Positions 7,600-15,196 of a DNA stretch of 22,846 nt are shown in pieces. The notes beneath the pieces are model-generated. The model saw only the letters and a list, made by a program, of their open reading frames with translations, searched no databases and was not told where the DNA came from. Position 1 is the first letter of the stretch, and the number at the start of each line of letters is the position of its first letter. Both the position numbers and the translations under genes were made by a program. Source of the DNA: DATBGZ01 sp036557785 (lineage in GTDB: Bacteria; Actinomycetota; Actinomycetes; Mycobacteriales; Micromonosporaceae); the NCBI GenBank assembly GCA_036557785.1, contig DATBGZ010000029.1, positions 1-22,846 on the forward strand, given 5' to 3'.

Positions 7600-8388
7600 A
7601 TGTGCACGGTGCTGCTGCGCCTGGCGCCGGGTTCGGCGTGGCCGTTGCTGGTGGCAGCGGTACGGGACGAGTTCCTCGACCGGTCCTGGGACCCGCCCGC
7701 CGCGCACTGGCCGACGCATCCGTCCCTTGTGGGCGGTCGTGACCGTACGGCTGGGGGTACCTGGCTCGCCGTGGACCCGGCGCCCAGTGGTCGCGGCTCG
7801 CCGGCCGTGGCCGCCGTGCTCAACGGAGTACGGCTACCCCCGCCCCCGTCGGGAACCCGCCCGTCGCGCGGCAGCCTGCCCCTGGCCGCCGTGGCCGGAA
7901 CGCTCCCGCCGACCTTCGAGGGGTACGACGGGTTCCATCTGCTGCTCGGTACCGCGTCCACAGTGGAGGTCTGGAGCTGGGACGGCGTCTCCGTCGTCCA
8001 CCATCGGCTCGCTGCCGGCGACCACATCATCGTCAACGACGGCGTCGGGGCGGTCTCGGATCCGCTCGTGCCCCACTTCGCCCCGCTGCTCGCGGCGCTC
8101 CCCGACCCGCCGCTGGCCGCCGCAACGACCGAGGCCGCGTGGGGACCCTGGGTCGACCTCCTCCGTGGGGACGGCCTGGCCCTCGACGACCCCCGGGCTC
8201 TACTCATCCGCCACGAGTTCGACGGCACACAGCCCGACCTCGCGGGGCGGGTCTACGGATCCGGGTCGCTCGCACTGGTCGGCATCGCCGCCGACCGGGT
8301 TCGCTACGACTTCACCGCCACCCCGCTCACTCCCCACTGGGCCCCCGTCCTCCCCGCCCCCGCCCCGACCCCGCTCCACCTGTGTTGA
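7600..8388 (+). CDS. NRDE-family (TANGO2-like) protein
   Basis: The 262-residue protein starts MCTVLLRL, placing Cys2 at the processed N-terminus as in the NRDE family, which supports ATG at 7600 over the in-frame GTG at 7591. The family's NRDE signature is present as AVRDEFLDRSWDPP: the first Asn is replaced by Val. Other family features are GGRDRTAGGTWLAVDP, an LNGVR segment and SRGSLPL. The fold is thought to be related to N-terminal-nucleophile hydrolases; TANGO2 in eukaryotes has been linked to haem and lipid trafficking, and the bacterial role is unknown. The final codons run into the 60-bp palindrome, and the stop TGA is the GA-containing start of its left arm. Confidence 0.8.
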   Translation: MCTVLLRLAPGSAWPLLVAAVRDEFLDRSWDPPAAHWPTHPSLVGGRDRTAGGTWLAVDPAPSGRGSPAVAAVLNGVRLPPPPSGTRPSRGSLPLAAVAGTLPPTFEGYDGFHLLLGTASTVEVWSWDGVSVVHHRLAAGDHIIVNDGVGAVSDPLVPHFAPLLAALPDPPLAAATTEAAWGPWVDLLRGDGLALDDPRALLIRHEFDGTQPDLAGRVYGSGSLALVGIAADRVRYDFTATPLTPHWAPVLPAPAPTPLHLC

Positions 8389-8444
8389 TCTAGGGCTGCG
8401 GACCGTGGTTTGATCTTCGACCACGTTCCGTAGCCCTAGATCAA
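8385..8444. repeat. 60-bp palindromic element, copy 1 (possible bidirectional terminator / REP-like)
   Basis: Two 25-base arms (8385-8409 and 8420-8444) flank a 10-base loop. The outer 13 bases TTGATCTAGGGCT are perfectly complementary to AGCCCTAGATCAA; two internal positions do not pair, one of them a possible G-U on the plus-strand RNA. The TGA of the NRDE gene (8386-8388) and the TAG of the opposing nuclease gene (8436-8438) both lie inside the arms. The reverse complement recurs at 9454-9513 with a single base changed. There is no T-tract. Confidence 0.9.
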
Positions 8445-9401
8445 TCCCGCGCGGTGGTCGGTGAGCGCGTCGGCGATGGCGGCGCGGATGGTGCGGACCA
8501 CGCCGGATTGCGCGCGATAGATGTCGAAGTCCGTGAAATAGCGAACCCTCCAATGGCGAGTCGACAGGAAGTTGTGTCGTGCGCGGTCCTCCCGCAACCG
8601 GCGTCGGTCGAGGTGGGACGAGCCGTCGTACTCCGCGCAGACCCGCAGGCGAGCATCGGCGAGGTCGAGGAAGTAGCGCGGCCAATCGCCGGAGTCCCAG
8701 ACGGGGAGCTGGGGCTCGAAGCTGACCAGCCCCGCGTCCCGCAGGATGAGCCGCAGGTGGGTCTCCTGGGCGCACTGTGAGCGCCCATCCGCCAGCGGGA
8801 CCAGTTCCAGTGCTCGCCGGTAGCCCTTGAGGCCGTGGTGGAGCCGGACTTCGGCCGCCAGGTCGTCGGCGGTGCATGCGCCGCACGAGAGCGCGGCGTC
8901 GAGCACGGACAGCGCCTGTGCCCGGGGCAGCGCCCGGGCCAGGTCGATGGCCGTACGGGCTCCACCCGTGCATACGACGCCCGCGACCTCGACCGGGTCA
9001 CGGATGGGCACGACTGACTGGTGCACGGCGATGCCCCGTCGCTGGGGGAACGGCTCGCCCGCAGGCACCACCAGATGGATCACGTCCGAGTCGGTGATGC
9101 CGAACCCCAGCAGTGCCGCGGCCGAGTGGAACCCGATAACGGCACGCGGTGAGGCGACGGCAATCGTGGCCCGACACCGGTCGAGGAGATCTGTCGGCGC
9201 GGACCCCAGGAGATAGTAACCGCGGTACGGACGGGCGACGCCCTGGTTGTGGGACGTGCGCCAGCCAGCCGCGCTCTTCGTCAGCGGCAGTTGCGCCGTC
9301 CGGGCCACGGTTGCCCGGCCCTGAAGAGTTCCTGGGTACTGCTGTGCTTCGCGGTACAGGTCCACGCGATGACACTGGAGGTCACGATGGCGAACCGCCA
9401 C
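8436..9401 (-). CDS. AbiEi-like/DUF559 protein with Vsr-like nuclease domain
   Basis: The frame gives up to 321 residues from GTG at 9401; GTG at 9308 is an equally plausible start because no ribosome-binding site favours the first. The N-terminal half resembles the AbiEi-antitoxin-like module common in actinobacteria (GVARPYRGYYLLG, SAAALLGFGI, RTAIDLARALP). The C-terminal half is DUF559/Vsr-like, of the PD-(D/E)XK nuclease fold: SQCAQETHLRLIL near 208-220, FLDLADARLRVCAEYDG (D246, D249, E257, D259), then REDRARHNFL and a WRVRYFTDFDI strand. No AbiEii toxin partner is adjacent, so this is not a complete abortive-infection pair. It stands alone between two inverted palindromes, and its TAG stop lies inside copy 1. 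Domain identity is reasonable; function is unknown. Confidence 0.75.
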   Translation of the reverse strand: MAVRHRDLQCHRVDLYREAQQYPGTLQGRATVARTAQLPLTKSAAGWRTSHNQGVARPYRGYYLLGSAPTDLLDRCRATIAVASPRAVIGFHSAAALLGFGITDSDVIHLVVPAGEPFPQRRGIAVHQSVVPIRDPVEVAGVVCTGGARTAIDLARALPRAQALSVLDAALSCGACTADDLAAEVRLHHGLKGYRRALELVPLADGRSQCAQETHLRLILRDAGLVSFEPQLPVWDSGDWPRYFLDLADARLRVCAEYDGSSHLDRRRLREDRARHNFLSTRHWRVRYFTDFDIYRAQSGVVRTIRAAIADALTDHRAGLI

Positions 9402-9416
9402 TCACGCGTGGCGATC

Positions 9417-9444
9417 TGTGGATAACTGGCGGGCCTGTGGATAA
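9417..9444. promoter_or_regulatory. Two perfect DnaA-box sequences
   Basis: TGTGGATAA (reverse complement of TTATCCACA) occurs at 9417-9425 and 9436-9444, 19 bases start to start and in the same orientation. They lie 16-43 bases upstream of the longest start of the nuclease gene. The A+T content is high for this genome. Confidence 0.5.
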
Positions 9445-9453
9445 CCCCTGCCG

Positions 9454-9513
9454 TTGATCTAGGGCTACGGAACGTGGTCGGAGATCAAACCACGGTCCGC
9501 AGCCCTAGATCAA
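9454..9513. repeat. 60-bp palindromic element, copy 2 (inverted relative to copy 1)
   Basis: It is identical to the reverse complement of 8385-8444 except one base in the loop (GGAGATC instead of GAAGATC). It lies 35 bases past the fructose-bisphosphate aldolase stop, so it could terminate that transcript in the same polarity in which copy 1 follows the NRDE gene. Confidence 0.9.
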
Positions 9514-9542
9514 CAGGGCTACAGGAATCAACAGGGCTACAG
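9509..9542. repeat. 18-bp-period tandem repeat abutting palindrome copy 2
   Basis: ATCAACAGGGCTACAG occurs at 9509-9524 and 9527-9542. The first unit begins inside the palindrome's right arm. The AGGGCTAC core repeats the sequence of the palindrome's own arm, so alternative pairings are possible. Confidence 0.8.
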
Positions 9543-9548
9543 CGGGGG

Positions 9549-10571
9549 TCAGGCGAGATGGGTGCCGGCGCAGCGGAGGTCCTCGCAGCCGCGCACGACT
9601 CGCTGGGCCATGCTCGCCTCGGCGAGCTTGCCCCAGGTACGCGGGTCGTAGGCCTTCTTGTCACCGACCTCGCCGTCGACCTTCAGTACTCCGTCGAAGT
9701 TGCGGAACATGTGCCCCGCCGCGGGTCGCGTGAACGCGTACTGCGTATCTGTGTCGATATTCATCTTCACCACGCCGTACTCCACCGCGGCGTGGATCTC
9801 CTCGAGCAGCGACCCGGAGCCGCCGTGGAAGACGAGGTTGAACGGCTTGGCCAGCCCGTACTTGGCTCCAACCGCGTCCTGGATCTCCTTGAGGATCTCG
9901 GGGCGTAGCTTGACGTTGCCCGGCTTGTAGACCCCGTGCACATTGCCGAAGGTGAAGGCGGCGATGTAGAGCCCCTTCTCGCCGAGACCCAGCGCCGCAG
10001 CGGTGGCCAGCGCATCGTCCACGGTGGAGTAGAGCTTCTCGTCGATCGCGCCGACGATGCCGTCCTCCTCGCCCCCGACCACGCCCACCTCGATCTCGAG
10101 GATCACCTTGGCGGCCGCCGCCTCGGCCAGCAGCTCCGAGGCGACCGAGAGGTTCTCCGCCAACGGCACGGCTGAGCCGTCCCACATGTGCGACTGGAAC
10201 AGGGGCTCGTCGCCCCGCGCGACCCGCTCCTTGGAGATGGCGAGCAGCGGGCGTACGAACCCGTCGAGCTTGTCCTTCGGGCAGTGATCGGTGTGCAGAG
10301 CGACGTTCACCGGGTACTTCTTCGCGACCTCGTGCGCGAACGCGGCGAAGGCGATCGACCCGGTCGCCATGTCCTTGACCGTCGCCCCGGACAGGTACTC
10401 GGCGCCACCCGTCGATATCTGGATGATGCCGTCGCTGGCGGCGTCCGCGAACCCGCGCAGTGCCGCGTTGAGGGTCTGGGAGGAGGTGACGTTGATGGAC
10501 GGGTACGCGAACCCTCCCGCCTTGGCACGGGAGATCATCTCGGCGTAGATCTCTGCGGTCGCGATGGGCAT
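9549..10571 (-). CDS. fbaA: Class II fructose-bisphosphate aldolase
   Basis: It cleaves fructose 1,6-bisphosphate to glyceraldehyde 3-phosphate and dihydroxyacetone phosphate in glycolysis and works in reverse in gluconeogenesis. The 340-residue protein is of the long class IIA type. Zinc and catalytic residues are visible: HTDHCPKD with H93, D95 and H96, an acidic LEIEVGVVGGEEDG segment near 158-171, H212 in FGNVHGVYKPGN, and H249 in FHGGSGS; NIDTDTQYAF binds the substrate phosphate in the family. The ATG at 10571 is preceded by GGGAG 8 bases upstream. The gene is single, and a palindrome lies 35 bases past its stop. Confidence 0.97.
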   Translation of the reverse strand: MPIATAEIYAEMISRAKAGGFAYPSINVTSSQTLNAALRGFADAASDGIIQISTGGAEYLSGATVKDMATGSIAFAAFAHEVAKKYPVNVALHTDHCPKDKLDGFVRPLLAISKERVARGDEPLFQSHMWDGSAVPLAENLSVASELLAEAAAAKVILEIEVGVVGGEEDGIVGAIDEKLYSTVDDALATAAALGLGEKGLYIAAFTFGNVHGVYKPGNVKLRPEILKEIQDAVGAKYGLAKPFNLVFHGGSGSLLEEIHAAVEYGVVKMNIDTDTQYAFTRPAAGHMFRNFDGVLKVDGEVGDKKAYDPRTWGKLAEASMAQRVVRGCEDLRCAGTHLA

Positions 10572-10789
10572 CGTGCGGGCTCCCTGGTCTGTGTGGCCGT
10601 ACGGCTGCGCAACCCGTACGGGATTGGCCGTCCGGACCGCGCTGTCCCCGCGCGCAGTATCCCGCAGTGGCGGCCGCTGCCGTCACCCACCCCCGCGCAC
10701 ACGTCGGGCCGAAGTACCCGGCGCTGGCCCGGCCGAGCCACTAACGTGGAGGCACGATGGTCCCAGCCAGTCGTGGGGAGGGTGCACCC

Positions 10790-11005
10790 ATGAGCGTTCC
10801 CGATGACCGGACGGCCGAGGACCACCTCGTGCCGGAGGAGCGTGACCCCGAGGCGTCCCCGGAGGACGTCGCGGAGCAGGCGACACCGGCCGACCCCGGC
10901 GAGGGCGCCGAGCCGGAGATCCATGTCAATGTCGAGGCCAGCGAGTGGGACGCCATCGAGCAGGCCCGGGTGGTTGAGCTGGAAGACGACTACCGGGAAC
11001 CGTAG
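10790..11005 (+). CDS. Small acidic conserved-type hypothetical protein
   Basis: The product is 71 residues, very acidic and probably disordered (MSVPDDRTAEDHLVPEE, then DPEASPEDVAEQATPADP), and ends with ASEWDAIEQARVVELEDDY. The start at 10790 has GGAGG at 10777-10781, 8 bases away. An in-frame ATG at 10757 also has GGAGG close by (10748-10752) and would add 11 residues, so either may be used. It is transcribed toward hen1, 86 bases upstream of it, so it may share that transcript. I recognise no domain. Confidence 0.65.
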   Translation: MSVPDDRTAEDHLVPEERDPEASPEDVAEQATPADPGEGAEPEIHVNVEASEWDAIEQARVVELEDDYREP

Positions 11006-11091
11006 TTACCCACGGGTGCACCCGGGCGGCTGGGTCGCGGTGGGCGAGAATCGACGCGACCGCTGCGGTTCGGGGTTGGCACCATGGTGCG

Positions 11092-12528
11092 GTGCTGCTG
11101 ACGCTGACCACGACCCATGTGCCCGCCACTGATCTGGGTTACCTGCTGGTCAAGCACCCCGCTCGGGTGCACGCCTTCGACGTACCCACCGGCACCGCGT
11201 ACGTCTGCTTCCCGGAGGCGTCCGCGCAGCGATGCACTGCGGCCCTGATCCTCGACGTCGACCCGAACCGGCTCGGGGGAGGGCCCGGCCGCGGGCAGCC
11301 GTCGGGTTTCTCGCTTGGCCGCTACGTCAACGACCGCCCGTACGCCGCGTCGAGCCTGCTCGCCGCAGCGCTCAACCGAGCCTTCCGCAGCGCGATGCGG
11401 GGCGAGTCGCGCGACCGACCTGAGCTCGCGGCCACGGCGATCGACCTGACCGTAAGGATTCCGGCGTTGCGCTGCCGGGGCGGGGTAGAGCTGGCCATCC
11501 GGCTGCTGGAACCCCTGGGCTGGCGTGTCGCGGCGAGCGCCGCGCCGCTGGATCCCGCCTTTCCCCAGTGGGGTGAGTCCCGTTACCTCGACCTGTCCAT
11601 GACCGGCATGCTGCGGGTCGCGGACGCGCTCAACCAGCTCTATGTCCTGCTGCCCGTCTTCGATGACGCGAAACACTACTGGGTGAGCTCCGACGAGGTG
11701 GACAAGTTGCTGCGCGCGGGCACCGGATGGCTCGCGGCGCACCCGGAACGCGATCTGATCAGCCGGCGCTACCTCGCGCACAGCCAAGCCCTGGCCTGGG
11801 CCGCGTCGCAGCGCATCGAGGCGCTACGGGCAGCGGAGGCTGAGCCGGATCCGGGCACTGTGGAGGGTCGCGACCCGGCGGCCGCGGCGGACGAGGAGGC
11901 AGACCTGCCGCAGGACGCGCGGGTGCCGCTGGCCCGCCAGCGCCGGCGCGCCGTCCTCGCCGAACTGGAGCGATCGGGTGCCGCGAGCGTGCTCGACCTC
12001 GGCTGCGGGCCGGGGGCCCTGCTGTCGGATGTGATGCGGGACAAGCGCTTCACGCGGATCGTCGGCGTGGACATCAGCACGCAGGCCCTGGCCGCGGCAC
12101 AGAAACGGCTGCGGCTGGACCGGGCGCCGGAGCGCCAGCGCGACCGGGTGAGCCTGCTCCAGTCGGCGCTCACGTACGCCGACGACCGGCTCGTCGGCTT
12201 CGACGCGGCAGTACTCATGGAGGTCGTGGAGCACGTTGATCCGCCACGCCTCGCCAGCCTGGCGGCCGCGGTGTTCGGCCACGCCGGGCCGTCCACTGTG
12301 GTCATCACGACACCGAACAAGGAGTACAACGTGCGCTACCGACTGACCGCGGCGATGCGGCACCACGACCACCGGTTCGAGTGGAACCGGGCCGAGTTCG
12401 GGCCGTGGTGCGCCGAGGTTGCGAGCCGGTACGGATACGAGGTGCGCGTGACCGGGGTAGGCGAGCCGGACCCTGAGCTCGGCTGCCCGACCCAGCTCGC
12501 GACCTTCACCCGGGCGGGTGCGCGATGA
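11092..12528 (+). CDS. hen1: Bacterial Hen1: RNA 3'-terminal ribose 2'-O-methyltransferase
   Basis: Hen1 adds a methyl group from S-adenosylmethionine to the 2'-OH at the 3' end of cleaved RNA before Pnkp seals it. The 478-residue protein has the bacterial-specific N-terminal half (about 1-240; MLLTLTTTHVPATDLGYLL), known in relatives to activate the Pnkp ligase, then an acidic linker and the methyltransferase. Seen there: VLDLGCGPG at 300-308, EVVEH (E377, E380, H381) and H427 in HHDHRFEW, matching the four metal-binding residues of the Hen1 family, plus TPNKEYN. The GTG start gives the canonical N-terminus. Its TGA overlaps the pnkp ATG (ATGA), so translation is coupled. Confidence 0.95.
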   Translation: MLLTLTTTHVPATDLGYLLVKHPARVHAFDVPTGTAYVCFPEASAQRCTAALILDVDPNRLGGGPGRGQPSGFSLGRYVNDRPYAASSLLAAALNRAFRSAMRGESRDRPELAATAIDLTVRIPALRCRGGVELAIRLLEPLGWRVAASAAPLDPAFPQWGESRYLDLSMTGMLRVADALNQLYVLLPVFDDAKHYWVSSDEVDKLLRAGTGWLAAHPERDLISRRYLAHSQALAWAASQRIEALRAAEAEPDPGTVEGRDPAAAADEEADLPQDARVPLARQRRRAVLAELERSGAASVLDLGCGPGALLSDVMRDKRFTRIVGVDISTQALAAAQKRLRLDRAPERQRDRVSLLQSALTYADDRLVGFDAAVLMEVVEHVDPPRLASLAAAVFGHAGPSTVVITTPNKEYNVRYRLTAAMRHHDHRFEWNRAEFGPWCAEVASRYGYEVRVTGVGEPDPELGCPTQLATFTRAGAR

Positions 12529-15168
12529 CGGAGCTGGTCATCCCCGAGGTGTCGCTCGTGGTGCTGGTCGGCATCACGGGCTCGGGCAAGTCCACCTTCG
12601 CCCGAACCCACTTCGCGCCCACCCAGGTGCTCTCCTCGGACACGTTCCGGGCCATGGTGGCCGACGACGAGAACGACCAGTCGGCCTCGCCCGCGGCCTT
12701 CGACGCGCTGCACCATGTCGCCGGGCTGCGCCTGCGCGCGGGCCGGCTCACCATCGTCGACGCCACGAACGTGCAGCCATACTCCCGGGCAGCCCTGATC
12801 CGGGTCGCCCGCGAGCATGACGTACTGCCGGTGGCGATCGTGCTCGACGTCAGCGTCGAGGAGTGCTGGCGGCGTACGCAGCAGCGGCCGGAACGGGACT
12901 TCGGTCGGGCAGTGGTCGCCCGCCAGCACCGCGAGCTGCGCCGCGACCTGGCGAGCCTGGCCAGGGAGGGCTTCCGCGTCGTCCATGTCCTGCACGGTCC
13001 CGAGGAGGTCGCGGCAGCGACGATCAGCCTGGAGCGGCTGCACAACGACCGGCGGGATCTGGCCGGTCCCTTCGACATCGTCGGCGACGTGCACGGATGC
13101 CGCGAGGAGCTGGAGCGGCTGCTGCAGCGCCTCGGCTACGAGATCGTCCGCGACCCGCAGGGGCGGGCCTGCGACGCGCGCCATCCGCAGGCACGCAGCG
13201 CCATCTTCCTCGGCGACCTGGTCGACCGTGGGCCGGACGTGCCCGGCGTGCTGCGCCTGGCGATGGGCATGGTCGCGGCCGGCAACGCCCTGGCCGTGGC
13301 GGGCAACCACGAGGCGAAGCTGCTGCGCGCCCTGGCCGGCAGAAGGGTCACGGTCTCGCATGGCCTGGGCGAGTCGCTGGCCCAGCTCGACGCCTGCGAC
13401 CAGACCTTCCGTGCCGACGTGGTGCGCTTTCTGGATCGGCTGGTCGCTCACTATGTCCTCGACGGCGGGCGCCTGGTGGTCGCCCATGCCGGGCTCAAGG
13501 AGGCCTACCACGGGCGAGCGTCCGGGCGAGTGCGGTCGTTCGCGCTCTACGGGCAGACCACCGGGGAGACAGACGATTCCCCGGCGCCAGGAGCATCGCA
13601 GCGAGCGGCAGCCGCGAGCGCGAGGAGCGAGCGCCAGCGAGCCCCGCAGTCGCGAGCAAACGCGGCTGCGAGCGAGGAGCGCACGCTCGGCGCCGGAACA
13701 AAGGAGCACAGCCTGCCGGTGCGTTACCCGTGGGCCACGGAGTACCGCGGTGCCGCGACCGTCGTGTATGGACACACGCCGACGCCGAAGCCGGAGTGGG
13801 TGAACAACACGATCTGCATCGACACGGGTGCCGTCTTCGGTGGTTCGTTGACGGCGCTGCGCTACCCGAGCCGGGAACTGGTGAGCGTGCCCGCCGCCCG
13901 GGTCTACTACGAGCCGAGCCGACCCCTCGCCGAGCCGGCGGCCGCGCTGCCCAGCGAGGTCGGTGCGTTGCTGCGCGTCGCGGACGTCACGGGGCGCCGG
14001 TGGATAGACACCGGTTACGGCCGAGTAGCAGTCGCGGCGGAGAACGCCGCCGCGGCCCTGGAGGTCATGGGCCGCTTCGCGATCGACCCGGCCGATCTCT
14101 ACTGGCTGCCCCCGACGATGGCCCCGTGTTCCACGTCCACGATGGAGGGTTATCGAGTACCCGGTGGAGGCCTTCGAGGACTACCGCCGGGCCGGCGTGG
14201 ACCGCGTCGTCTGCGAGGCCAAGCACATGGGCTCACGAGCGGTCGCCCTGGTCCGCCGGGAGGCGGGTGGGGTCCTCTACACACGCACCGGTCGCCCGTT
14301 CTTCCCGGATCCGACGCTCAACGTGGCGGTGCTGGACCGGCTGCGCGCGGCGGTGACCTCGTGCCACCTCTTCGACGAGCTGGACGCCGACTGGATCCTG
14401 CTCGACGCGGAACTGCTGCCGTGGTCGGCCAAGGCTCAGGAACTCGTCAAGGACCAGTACGCGAGCGTGGCCGCGGCGGCGCGAGCGGCGCTGCCCGCGA
14501 CGCTGGCGGTGCTCGCCGCCGCCGAGGCGCGCGGACTGAGCGTGGGTGATCTGGCCGACCGTACGGCCGCCCGGCTGGCCCGGGCGGAGGCGTTCGCTAC
14601 GGCGTACGGGCGCTACTGCTGGCCGACCGAGGGCCTGGCCGGCATCCAGGTAGCGCCCTTCGCGGTGCTGGCCAGCGGATCCGGCCAGGGCGGCCGCCAC
14701 CACCGGTCGAAGGACCGTGGCTGGCACCTCGGCCTCGTCGATCGCCTCGCCGCCGCCGACCCCGGCATCATCGGCCACACCGAGCGCCGCGTCGTGGACC
14801 TCGCCGACGACGCCCAGGTCGAGCAGGCGAGCGCCTGGTGGCTCGACCTCACCGCGGCCGGCGGCGAGGGCATGGTGGTCAAGCCGTACGGCGGCGTCTC
14901 GGAGGATCGGCTGGTGCAGCCGGGGATCAAGTGCCGGGGCCGGGAGTACCTACGGATCATCTATGGCCCGGACTACACGGAACCCGCGAACCTGGACCGG
15001 CTGCGCCAGCGGGGCCTGCACCGCAAGCGTGCCCTCGCCCTCCGGGAGCACGCGCTCGGGCTCGCCGCGCTCGACCGGGTCGCCGCCGCCGAGCCGCTCT
15101 GGCGCGTGCACGAAGCGGTCTTCGCGATCCTGGCCTGCGAGTCCGAGCCGGTGGACCCGCGGCTGTAG
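12525..15168 (+). CDS. pnkp: Polynucleotide kinase-phosphatase-ligase Pnkp, interrupted by one frameshift
   Basis: Pnkp heals and seals broken RNA. The kinase (from residue 1) has P-loop GITGSGKST at 16-24. The metallophosphatase has GDVHG (D188, H190), LGDLVDRG (D231, D234), GNHE (N261, H262), a VVAHAG histidine and YGHTPTP. The ligase has KHMGSR (14221-14238, predicted adenylated lysine), ELLPWSAKAQEL, EGMVVKP (14866-14886) and KCRGREYLRIIYGPDY. The first frame is correct to Tyr543 (14151-14153); the ligase frame resumes with GAG at 14155 and runs to 15168. This fits loss of two bases where GYLEYP would be expected. An insert of roughly 45 residues lies between TGETD and LPVRYPWA in the phosphatase domain. 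Reconstructed length is about 880 residues, close to the family's 850-870 plus insert. Confidence 0.93.
13581..13696 (+). repeat. In-frame low-complexity insert in pnkp with inverted ends
   Basis: The stretch begins CCGGCGCC (13581-13588) and ends with its complement GGCGCCGG (13689-13696). Inside are many GCGAGC/GAGCG words and an internal inverted pair, GCAGCCGCG with CGCGGCTGC. It is translated as an Ala/Arg/Ser/Glu/Gln-rich segment with no counterpart expected in Pnkp, and the frame is kept on both sides. Confidence 0.65.
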
Positions 15169-15196
15169 CGGGGCCGTCTGCTCCGAGGGCCAAGAA

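Noticed and set aside
8436..9401. Complete AbiE toxin-antitoxin pair
   Set aside because: No AbiEii-type nucleotidyltransferase toxin is adjacent; the gene stands alone.
9417..9513. Replication origin
   Set aside because: Only two DnaA boxes, no AT-rich unwinding region and no dnaA, dnaN or parB neighbours.
8385..9542. CRISPR array
   Set aside because: The repeats are two palindromes about 1 kb apart plus a two-unit tandem repeat, with no regular spacers and no cas genes.
14140..14170. Programmed ribosomal frameshift joining Pnkp domains
   Set aside because: No slippery run or downstream pseudoknot is apparent, and homologues encode one continuous protein as far as I know.
14154..14549. 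Continuation of the first pnkp frame as a genuine C-terminus
   Set aside because: The residues become Gly/Arg/Pro-rich noise while all ligase motifs continue in another frame.
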